From positions 124,001-188,000 of the forward strand of contig NZ_CP068985.1 of the NCBI RefSeq assembly GCF_019397265.1: a stretch of 64,000 nucleotides of DNA, in the 5' to 3' direction. Position 1 is the stretch's first letter. Each line of letters opens with the position of its first letter. Positions 44,802-52,666 of the stretch are shown in pieces. The position numbers and the translations under genes are program-made. The stretch comes from Nonomuraea coxensis DSM 45129. Its GTDB lineage: Bacteria; Actinomycetota; Actinomycetes; Streptosporangiales; Streptosporangiaceae. A model generated the notes under the pieces. It made no database searches. It was not told the origin of the DNA and worked only from the letters and a program-made list of their open reading frames with translations.

Positions 44802-46259
44802 TCAGCGGGTACGCCGCTGGGAACGCGCGCGGCGGCGGGAGGGCACGGCGGCACGACCGCCGGCCCGTACGGTACGACCGCCGGCCCTTGCGGCACGGTC
44901 GGCGGAGGTAGTGGGCCGGCCGCCGGGGGTGGCGGGCCGTTCGCCGTGGTTGGCGGGGTCGCGGCCGAGCCCGTCCAGCCCCGCCCGGAACAGCCCATGA
45001 GCCACCCGCCGCCGCGCCGCCCCCTCCAGCTCGTCCCGCAGCGGGCCGTCGGGCAGCGACGCACCCGGCCCGAGCAGCCGCTCGACGACGGCCAGCGCCC
45101 CGGCCACGTCCCCGTGCTCCAGCCGCCCCCGTACGTCGTCAAGAGAGCCAGGATCGCGGTGCGCCACCTCGATCGCCGCCAGGCAGGGCAGCGGAGTGCC
45201 GCCGAGCGCCGCCAGCAGCTCCTCGCGCCGCACCTCGTCCGCCGAGTGATCCAGCGCGACGAGCACCCCGTCCACGAGCCCGACCCGATGCCGCGCGCCA
45301 CGGCACTCGACCAGGTGCGCGCCACCGCCCGCGACGTCCCCCGGCACGTCAGCGCGACCCGCCCCCGCGCCTGGACCCGCCACCCCATGCCCGGGGACGA
45401 GCGCCGCCGCGACGAGCGGATGCAGCCGATCGGCCGTGATCAACCCGGCCCGCAGCAGCGCCAGGTCGGGCAGCACCCACGTCGCCGCATCCGGCAACAT
45501 CGGCAGCCCCGCGCCGGCGCCGGCGCCGGCACCGCTCGCGGGCGCGCCCGTGATCCGCGACTCGAGTGCCGCCAGATCCAGGCCCAGGTCCAGGTCCAGC
45601 ATCAGCCGCCGCCGCCCGCCGAGCCGTACGACGACCGCGTCGCCGCCCCGCCCGTCCGCCCGCAGCAGCAGCCGCGCCTCGTCCGCCCACCGGTCCGCGG
45701 CGCACCAGCTCGGCAGCCCCGGGACCGGGGACCCGCCGTCCGACGACCGTACCCGCAGCTCATCCACCCTGCGGACGTCCCACAGGTGACGATGCAGGTC
45801 GAGCCGGAAACACCGGTGGGGCCGCGGATGCGGATGCCCGCGAGCCGCGGGCCGGTCCGCGTCCCACAGCTCCAGCCCGAACCGCTGCCCCGCCGCCGCC
45901 CGGGCCGGCGGCGTACGCGCCACGAGCCGCAACCCGGGCGCGTACCTCGCGAGCGGGACCGTCAGCCCCGGCCGCAGCAGCCCGTCAGGCGCGACCCGCG
46001 GCAGGTGCCAGCGCAGCAGCTCGGGAGCCAGGTGCCGGAGATCGTCACGTACGCGCGCCGCGACCTCATGCCCATGCGCGCGGGCCACGGAACGCAGGTC
46101 GAGATCGACGTCCACGCGCGCCGCGGCGCACGCCCCCGCCCAGTCGCCGACGGCACGGCGGGCGGTCGCACGTTCGATCATGGTGGGCGGCACGGCGAAC
46201 TCGCGCACGCGCAGCCAGAGAAGAAGGCGAGAATCCTCGTCCGCGATCATGGAGCGCAT
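44802..46259 (-). CDS. Hypothetical protein, upstream member of the MoxR/VWA cassette
   Basis: A 485-residue protein that I do not recognise. It opens MRSMIADEDSRLLLWLRVREFAVPP and is rich in Arg, Leu and Asp, with WCAADRWADEARLLLR and VRLGGRRRLMLDLDLGLDLAALE in the middle, a Gly/Ala stretch (GAGAGAGA) near 250, and a 45-residue Arg/Gly/Pro tail. No membrane helices or enzymatic motif are evident. It lies 55 bp before the MoxR gene in the same direction and ATG 46259 is preceded by AAGGTGAG, so it is probably the third component of that system (substrate or adaptor). Confidence 0.68.
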   Translation of the reverse strand: MRSMIADEDSRLLLWLRVREFAVPPTMIERATARRAVGDWAGACAAARVDVDLDLRSVARAHGHEVAARVRDDLRHLAPELLRWHLPRVAPDGLLRPGLTVPLARYAPGLRLVARTPPARAAAGQRFGLELWDADRPAARGHPHPRPHRCFRLDLHRHLWDVRRVDELRVRSSDGGSPVPGLPSWCAADRWADEARLLLRADGRGGDAVVVRLGGRRRLMLDLDLGLDLAALESRITGAPASGAGAGAGAGLPMLPDAATWVLPDLALLRAGLITADRLHPLVAAALVPGHGVAGPGAGAGRADVPGDVAGGGAHLVECRGARHRVGLVDGVLVALDHSADEVRREELLAALGGTPLPCLAAIEVAHRDPGSLDDVRGRLEHGDVAGALAVVERLLGPGASLPDGPLRDELEGAARRRVAHGLFRAGLDGLGRDPANHGERPATPGGRPTTSADRAARAGGRTVRAGGRAAVPSRRRARSQRRTR

Positions 46260-46412
46260 CAGCACTCACCTTGCGCGAACGGGACCCCCAATCTGCTGAA
46301 GGAGATGTTCATCCCGATCAGGATAAGGCCACGACCCCCGTCCCGATCAAGCCCGAATCCGTCCACATCCCGAGGGCGACCTCGATGCGCCGTACGACCT
46401 GCGACGGCGGAA

Positions 46413-46895
46413 TCACGCACCCTGCGGGCGTGATCGCCGAAGCTCACGGGACTTGTCGAACCACCGCCCGGCCGAGGGCAGCATGAGCAGGACGACGACC
46501 GTCCAGGCGACACCATTTCCGGTGACCAGCGACCACCAGTCAACGGTGGAGAAGATGGCCATGTCCACGACATCGGCGCCGACCGTCACCCCCTGCATGG
46601 CGACGATCGACCAGCGCACATATACCCGGCGGCTGTTCCATCGGTTGAGCAGCCACCCGAGAACGGCGACGCTCCCCGCGAAATAGGCCACGGAAAGCAG
46701 CGTCTCCCATTTGAAGGCGGAGAAGAACAGGGCCAGCCCGAGCCCGGTGCCCACCAGGGCGAGCGTCGCCTGGAACGCGACGATGATCCGCACCGCCTTG
46801 AGGGTAACCGGCATCGGGGGTGCCTCGACGGAATTCGCCACACCGCCCATTCTCCCGGACGACGCCTTTGGCCGATGCGCTATTTGTTCCGCCAC
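46413..46895 (-). CDS. Four-helix membrane protein, unknown
   Basis: A 160-residue protein with four hydrophobic helices (AVRIIVAFQATLALVGTGLG, LLSVAYFAGSVAVLGWLL, WSIVAMQGVTVGADVVDMAIF, WTVVVLLMLPSAGRW) and a basic C-terminus. GTG 46895 or ATG 46850 may start it. No family is recognised. It lies between the MoxR cassette and the large subtilase, separated from the latter by a strong hairpin. Confidence 0.7.
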   Translation of the reverse strand: MAEQIAHRPKASSGRMGGVANSVEAPPMPVTLKAVRIIVAFQATLALVGTGLGLALFFSAFKWETLLSVAYFAGSVAVLGWLLNRWNSRRVYVRWSIVAMQGVTVGADVVDMAIFSTVDWWSLVTGNGVAWTVVVLLMLPSAGRWFDKSRELRRSRPQGA

Positions 46896-46896
46896 T

Positions 46897-46928
46897 GTAC
46901 GGCCGGCCGGAGGGCCGGCCGGCCGTAC
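46897..46928. terminator. Strong GC hairpin after the subtilase gene
   Basis: GTACGGCCGGCC pairs perfectly with GGCCGGCCGTAC over an 8-nt loop, 15 bp beyond the protease stop codon. Confidence 0.65.
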
Positions 46929-46943
46929 GTTCTCTTCAGGTGA

Positions 46944-49900
46944 TCAGCGCACTCCGTACGCCTCGTGGACGGTCTGCGTGAGGGCGTTGCCGGCGGCGTC
47001 GGACGCCTTCACCTTCAGGCTGGCCGTCACCTTGCCCGCCGGCGGAGCCGGCAGGACGGCGGTGACCGTGCCGCCCTCAGGCGTTCCCGTCCCGGCCTTC
47101 TGCCAGGTCTTCTCGCCGTCGTAGCTCACCCACGCCTCGATCGAGGCGATCGCGGGCCGCGACGTGGCGGCCACCTCGTGGTAGGCGTGCAGCTCGACGC
47201 GGTGCACCCCGCGACGGACGGTGTTGTCGAGGTCCAGGTTCAGGTCGTAGCGCAGGTAGACCAGCGGTTGCACGGCACAGGGCTCGTCGGAGATCTCCAG
47301 GTTCGTGCCTATGCAGTGCAGCCTGCCCTTGTCGTCCGCCTTCACCCGGGAGGAGGTGAACTCCCACTCGCTGCTGACCCGCCTGTCGTGGAAGTCCGCC
47401 TTCAGGTCCGGGGCGAGGACGTCCATCTCGTGGGTGAGCCGGTAGCGGGCCTGCTCGGGCGGCAGGGTGTACGCGGTGATCGCCCCGAGGAGAGGCGTGG
47501 GCGTGATCTCCTGGCCGTCCCTGTAGAGGTGCAGCCGGTCCGACTGGGCCGTTTCCAGGTAGAACGACTCGACGTGCGGATCGGTGACGGCCATCGGCAG
47601 CAGAGGGCTGAACACGTCGCCCTGCCGGCACGCCCCGCACGCGGCCAGCCACGTGGCCGGCGAGTCGAACTCCGGAGCCCCGGGAACGGCCGGGCTTCCC
47701 CACCAGTCCCCTTCCACGACCGCGCGCGCGGACACGGGACGGATCATCATGGGCACCGGAGCGTCGTCGATGATCGCCAGGTCAGGGGTGCTGCGGTGCA
47801 CCTCGGCCTTCACCAACTGGTCCGGGTGCGCGGCCGGGCCGACGTAGTTCTGCCAGGTGCCGGGGCCGCGCAGGCGGGTGTTGATGGCCGCGATGTCGGT
47901 CTCGCGCCCGGGGATCCACTGGTGCCAGGCCGTGACGACGTCCACGGGCCGCTCGGCGTGGTAGTCGTAGTCGAAGCGCGCGAGCTCCCGCTCGCTCACC
48001 CGGTAGGTCTGGTCTGCCGGGATCTCGTTCATCCGGTAGAACTTCAGGTGGTAGACGTACGGGCTGGTCGGAGTGCCTTTCACCCTGATGGAGGTCCGGT
48101 TGCCCGACACCGCCTGGTCCCGCAGGGCCCGCCCTTCGTTCGGCGGAAGGGAGACCGCCGGGATCGTCGGCTGGTGGAGGACACTGAAGGTGTTGCGGGT
48201 GTCGCACTTCTGCGGCGTCCCGTCGACCTTCATGAAGGCCATGACACCCGCGGCTCCGGCGGCGGTCAGGGCGTCGAGGTATTCAGGGAAGACGTGGCAG
48301 CCGAAGCGGGCGCTCACCCCGTCCCACTCGTCCTCGATCTCGATCAGAGCGAGTTTGCCCTTGACGCCGGACAGGTCCTTGGGGATCTGGGTGGCCGGGT
48401 CGGACAGCGCGTGCATCACGCCGAGGTAGGTCACGTCCAGGGGCTGGACGCCGGAGAACTTCACGACGGACTCGTAGTAGGTGATGTACTGCGGGTGCAG
48501 CCGCTGCTGCTCCTCGCCGAGGACCTCCATCTCGACGAGGGGCGCGATCGCGTCGCTCTGGTGCTGGAAGAGCAGCGAGCCCTCGGCGACCTTGGGCGTG
48601 GGGGCCGCCCAGTAGCCGTACGAGCCGAAACCGGCGAGCAGGCCGAAACCCGTCTCGGCGCCGGACTCGCTGGTACGGATGACGCCGATCTGGTGGTCGA
48701 GGCTCTGGCTCGGCTTGGGGGTCTCGATGGCGATGCGCCGCGCCTTGGAGGCGTCGAGCGTCACCGTCATGGGGCCGGTCACCTTGACGTCCTCGGCGAC
48801 GACCACGGCGTACTGGGGCTCCCAGGTGTCGGGGTCGCTCCAGGCGACGGCCGCCTGGAAGGAGTGGCGGCCGACGGACAGCCGGTCGGTGAGCGACCTG
48901 GGGGCGCCGGTGCGGCCGGTGTCGTGGTTGACGTAGGTCAGGGCGGGGATCGCGTAGCAGCCGAACCGGTCGGACGTGCCGCAGGGCTTGCCGTCGTGGC
49001 CGAGGATCTCGAACTTCACCGGGAACGACTGCGGCTCGACCTGGAAGGCGACGGGGACCCGCACCACGATCCCGCCCGCCTGGTCGGTGGCCGTCACGGC
49101 ACCGCTGTAGAGACCCTTGGACAGCGCCGCGAGGTCGACGGAGACCGTGGCCGTGGCGGTGCCGCCGGCGGGGATCGTGACCGTCGCGTCGGTCGCGACC
49201 GCGCCTTCGGGGACCTGGGCGCCGGAGCTGGTGACCAGCGAGGCGGCCAGCGTCAGGGTGACCGGCGCGGAGCCGCCGTTGGCGTAGGTGACGGTCCGGC
49301 TCTGCTTCTGCTGGTCCTGCGAGAGGATGCCCAGGTCGACGGCGGGGGTCACCGCGTGCACCTGCTGCGAGACGGCCCTGGCCACGTCCAGGCGCCCCGC
49401 GCCGGCCTCGAAGGCCTTGAGCTTCACGTCCTTGGAGGTGCTCATCAGCGCGGCCTTGAGCCGGTCCGGGGTCCAGCCGGGGTGCCGCTGGGCGAGGACC
49501 GCCGCCGCGCCCGCGACGTGCGGGGTGGCCATGGAGGTGCCGGACGCGTCGGTGTAGAGGTCGCCGGGCCACGAGCTCTGCGACGCGCGGGCGGCGGTGA
49601 TGTTCACGCCGGGGGCCGCGATGTCCGGCTTGAGGGTACGGTCGGCGTACCAGATCGGGCCGCGGCTGGAGAAGCTCGCGAGCCGGTCGGCGTTGTCGGT
49701 GGCCGCGACGGTGAGCGCCGCGCGGGCGACGCCCGGCGAGGCGATCGACTCGTCCTGGCCGGCGTTGCCCGCCGCGATGACGAAGAGGGTGCCGCTCGCC
49801 TCGGTCAGCTCGTCCACGGCCTGCGACTGCGGATCGGGGTAGTCCAGGGGGGCGTCGCCGCCCAGGCTGAGGTTGACCACGTCGGCGCCCTGTTCGGCGG

Positions 49901-50897
49901 CCCACTCCATGCCGGCGATGACCGACGAGTTCAGGCAGCCGCCGCGGTCGTCGCACACCTTGGCCACCAGGAGCGACGCCCCTGGGGCCACGCCCTTGTG
50001 CGTGCCTCCGGCCGCGGCGCCGGAGCCGGCGATGGTGGAGGCGACGTGCGTGCCGTGGCCGTTGCGGTCAACGGCGTCCTGGGACGCGCCGCTGAAGTCG
50101 GCCTCGGCCGCGACCTTGCCGGCCAGGTCGGGGTGGGTGCGGTCGATGCCGGTGTCGAGGACGGCGACCTTCACGCCGGCGCCGTCGTACCCGGACGCCC
50201 ATGCCTGGGGGGCTCCGACCAGCGGCACGCTCTCGTCCAGCGAGATCCTGTTGACGCGGTCCAGCCACAGCCGGTCCATGCCGCCCGACAGCCGCAGCTT
50301 GTCGTGCTTGGGCGCGTCGGCGGGCCTGACGTCGGGGTTCTGCACGCCCTGCCAGAACTGCGCGCTCTTGGCCACCTCCAGGGCGGCGCTGTTCACGGTG
50401 GCCAGGTGCCGCTTCGTCGCGGCTCCCGGGACCTTCGCCTGCGCGGTACGCGCGCCCTTGCCGTACTGGGCGATCACCGGGAGGTCCTGGCGCTCGGCGT
50501 AGCCGTTGCGGGCCAGGTAGCTGACGTTGAACAGCCCTTCGTCCACCGCGCCCGAGGCGATGTAGGGGCGCACGTCCAGCGGCACCACATGGGTGTCGCC
50601 GTCCTTCTTGTACGTCACGAACGTGCTCGTGCTGCCGTCGCTGCGGGTCGCGGGGGTGACGGTGACGCTCGGCACGCCGCCGGCGGTGTCGTACGTGACC
50701 TCGTCGCCGGTCACCAGCGTGATCTCGACGCGCCCGCCCAGGGCGGCGGCGGGCGTGGGCCCGGTGGTGGGCCCGGTGGCAGGCGCGGTCGTGGAGGGAG
50801 GGGCCGCGGTCGCCGGAACGGGCACGGCGACGATCGACGCCACCAGGGCCGCGCCCGCGAGCAGGCACGGCCGTCTGGCCGGTAAGCGGAAGGACAT
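46944..50897 (-). CDS. Very large secreted subtilisin-like serine protease (S8)
   Basis: A 1317-residue exported peptidase. The signal peptide covers about residues 1-32. An inhibitor-like propeptide region (about 50-215) precedes the S8 domain with D248 (VAVLDTGIDRTHP), H281 (NGHGTHVAST), the oxyanion N378 (AAGNAG) and S455 (GTSMATPHVAG), so the catalytic triad is complete. Beyond residue 480 lie beta-rich segments and a protease-associated-like region (KLALIEIEDEWDGV, AGAAGVMAFMKVDGTPQ). The size is about three times that of a minimal subtilisin, as in actinobacterial multidomain subtilases. A TrmB/LuxR-type regulator gene, interrupted here, is directly upstream, and a CAGGCATG inverted repeat lies in the promoter. 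Confidence 0.93.
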   Translation of the reverse strand: MSFRLPARRPCLLAGAALVASIVAVPVPATAAPPSTTAPATGPTTGPTPAAALGGRVEITLVTGDEVTYDTAGGVPSVTVTPATRSDGSTSTFVTYKKDGDTHVVPLDVRPYIASGAVDEGLFNVSYLARNGYAERQDLPVIAQYGKGARTAQAKVPGAATKRHLATVNSAALEVAKSAQFWQGVQNPDVRPADAPKHDKLRLSGGMDRLWLDRVNRISLDESVPLVGAPQAWASGYDGAGVKVAVLDTGIDRTHPDLAGKVAAEADFSGASQDAVDRNGHGTHVASTIAGSGAAAGGTHKGVAPGASLLVAKVCDDRGGCLNSSVIAGMEWAAEQGADVVNLSLGGDAPLDYPDPQSQAVDELTEASGTLFVIAAGNAGQDESIASPGVARAALTVAATDNADRLASFSSRGPIWYADRTLKPDIAAPGVNITAARASQSSWPGDLYTDASGTSMATPHVAGAAAVLAQRHPGWTPDRLKAALMSTSKDVKLKAFEAGAGRLDVARAVSQQVHAVTPAVDLGILSQDQQKQSRTVTYANGGSAPVTLTLAASLVTSSGAQVPEGAVATDATVTIPAGGTATATVSVDLAALSKGLYSGAVTATDQAGGIVVRVPVAFQVEPQSFPVKFEILGHDGKPCGTSDRFGCYAIPALTYVNHDTGRTGAPRSLTDRLSVGRHSFQAAVAWSDPDTWEPQYAVVVAEDVKVTGPMTVTLDASKARRIAIETPKPSQSLDHQIGVIRTSESGAETGFGLLAGFGSYGYWAAPTPKVAEGSLLFQHQSDAIAPLVEMEVLGEEQQRLHPQYITYYESVVKFSGVQPLDVTYLGVMHALSDPATQIPKDLSGVKGKLALIEIEDEWDGVSARFGCHVFPEYLDALTAAGAAGVMAFMKVDGTPQKCDTRNTFSVLHQPTIPAVSLPPNEGRALRDQAVSGNRTSIRVKGTPTSPYVYHLKFYRMNEIPADQTYRVSERELARFDYDYHAERPVDVVTAWHQWIPGRETDIAAINTRLRGPGTWQNYVGPAAHPDQLVKAEVHRSTPDLAIIDDAPVPMMIRPVSARAVVEGDWWGSPAVPGAPEFDSPATWLAACGACRQGDVFSPLLPMAVTDPHVESFYLETAQSDRLHLYRDGQEITPTPLLGAITAYTLPPEQARYRLTHEMDVLAPDLKADFHDRRVSSEWEFTSSRVKADDKGRLHCIGTNLEISDEPCAVQPLVYLRYDLNLDLDNTVRRGVHRVELHAYHEVAATSRPAIASIEAWVSYDGEKTWQKAGTGTPEGGTVTAVLPAPPAGKVTASLKVKASDAAGNALTQTVHEAYGVR

Positions 50898-50978
50898 GAA
50901 CGCTCCCAAGACATGCCGAAAGAGGGGGATGCCGCGGGGACGAAAGCCCCGGACTTTTCGGACAAAGAGTGACACGGT

Positions 50979-51007
50979 CAGGCATGACCGAAAAGCGGCC
51001 ATGCCTG
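50979..51007. promoter_or_regulatory. Inverted repeat in the protease promoter
   Basis: CAGGCATG-N13-CATGCCTG is a perfect 8-bp inverted repeat about 85 bp upstream of the protease start, between it and the regulator gene. It is a good candidate operator for the LuxR-type regulator; a GGCCATGCCTGGCC palindrome overlaps the right arm. Confidence 0.5.
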
Positions 51008-51052
51008 GCCATTTCCGGCACTGGCCCGGACCGGCCACCCGTGAGCGGGCGG

Positions 51053-52060
51053 TCAGTCAGGAAGGTCGTCGAGCCAGCCCCGGCGGGCCGCCTGGCGGGC
51101 GAGCTGGAAGCGGGTGCGGGCGTTGAGCCGCTCCATCAGGTGGTGGATGCGGCGGCGGCAGGTCCGCTCGCTCAAGCCCAGGGCGCGGGCGATGGCCTCG
51201 TCGGGGACCCCCGTGCTGAGCAGTTTCAGCAGGTGACGTTCGTCGTCCGACGGCTGCTCGGACTGGTCCGCGCCGGACTGGTCCGCGCCGGGGTGGGCGG
51301 GGTCCAGGGGCAGGGCGATGCGCCACAAGGTCTCGAACAGCGCCGCCAGCCCCTCCAGCAGCGCGGATCGGTAGACGAAGACGGCGCTGTCCAGCACCTC
51401 GGGCATGGCTTGGAGGGGCACGATGGCGAGACGGTCGTCGACGAGCACCAGTTTCGTCGGCAACTCGGGCAGGACGCGGTGCCGTACCCCCTTGGCGGTG
51501 GCCTTGCCGATGTCACCGGCCAGGCGTCCCGGCAGCTCCAGCGCCGCCTGGTCGAAGATGGTGCGCACCCCGCCGCCCCGCTCGATCAGCAGGCTGACCG
51601 TCGCCTCGGCCTTGTGCGGGATGGGTTCGACGGCGTACGGCGGCTTGTCGAAGATCCGCAGCTCCTGGCGGGCGCTGCGCCGGGCGCTGTCGACCCGGTG
51701 ACGGACCGTCTCCCTGCCGGTCACGACCTCGACCAGGTGGGCGGGCGCCCGGCGGTCCGCGGCCTCGTGGTAGAGCTCCGACAACTCCTACGCCCGGATG
51801 CGGGCGTGCTTGATCTCCTCCTCGCGCCGGAGGAGCAGCACGTCCAGGGCGGTTCCCGGGTCGACGGCGGCGTAGCGAAGGGGACTGTGCCGCAGACAGC
51901 GGGCCAGGCCGCGGCTTTTCAGCGTGCCGAGGATCTCCCGTACCCGCGGCTCGGGCAGGCCGCCGGCGGCGGCCAGCTCGGCGGCGCCGGCCGAGCCGAG
52001 GCCGATCAGGAGCTCGTAGATCCGCTGCGCGTCGGCCCCCAGACCGATCACATCCAGCAC
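51053..52060 (-). pseudogene. TrmB/LuxR-type regulator interrupted by an in-frame TAG
   Basis: Two adjacent frames form one gene split by a single stop. The N-terminal part (codons from GTG 52060, preceded by GGAGGT) is a TrmB-like winged helix: MLDVIGLGADAQRIYELLIG ... LPEPRVREILGTLKSRGLARCL ... LLLRREEEIKHARIRA. TAG at 51788-51790 follows, then in the same phase ELSELYHEAADRRAPAHLVEVVTGRETVRHR ... and a C-terminal LuxR-type HTH (LLKLLSTGVPDEAIARALGLSERTCRRRIHHLMERLNARTRFQLA). Intact homologues of about 330 residues often stand next to S8 protease genes. A single C-to-T change (CAG to TAG) would explain the stop. Loss of function, readthrough or a sequencing error cannot be separated here. 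Confidence 0.85.
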
Positions 52061-52267
52061 ACGACCTCCACGCCGTCAGGCGGCGCCCATGCCGGACCTT
52101 CCCTGCGGAAGATCCCGGCCTATGACGGTCTCCGCATTCTAGACTTCCCCGTCAGGACGGCCCGAGGCGGGCGGGGCCCGGTGACCAGCGGCCTTCGCGC
52201 GTGGAGGGCCGGAGAGGGCTGCCGATCCGCCGGCGGCGTCGAGAAACCGTGTGCCCCAGTCCTTGAG

Positions 52268-52516
52268 GTGATCGACGAACTCCGGCGGGTCCTGCCCACC
52301 GTGCTCATCGACGGCCACGTCCGCGGCACCTGGTCCTTCACCGCGGGCGAGATACGGCTGACGCCGTTCCGGCCCCTGCCGGCGGCCGAACAGCAGGCAG
52401 TGGACCACGAGATCGGCCACCTGCTGCCGTTCCTGTCGCACCGCCCGGCACACCCACCTCGTTCTGTGTCGGAGCGGCGCTCCCACGGCGCTGGGCAAAC
52501 TACCGAACGTCGATGA
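52268..52516 (+). pseudogene. C-terminal remnant of a winged-helix DNA-binding (AlkZ/YcaQ-like) protein
   Basis: The frame reads VIDELRRVLPTVLIDGHVRGTWSF ... RLTPFRPLPAAEQQAVDHEIGHLLPFLS, which is the C-terminal end of winged-helix DNA-binding proteins of the AlkZ-like family (PTVLVDGFVRGTW). The preceding 250-300 residues of such proteins are not found in any frame upstream. It is therefore a truncated relic between the interrupted regulator and the NACHT gene. Confidence 0.72.
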
Positions 52517-52666
52517 ATTCATCGCCATTGGTGCCATCTGCTCTATTTGCGCTCTTTCCGGGAAAAGCTGCGACCGGACGCGCGCGCCAGGAAGGTCCCC
52601 GGCATAAAATGAAGAGGACAAGGGCTTCGCCGGGGGAAATGCGGGTCGACGGGGTGGGGGTCTTTC

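Noticed and set aside
46965..50885. Plus-strand open frame of 1306 codons opposite the subtilase
   Set aside because: GC-rich third positions on the minus strand create an open antisense frame. It has no family motifs and strange composition (Gly/Arg/Val/Asp), while the minus-strand frame has the full catalytic triad.
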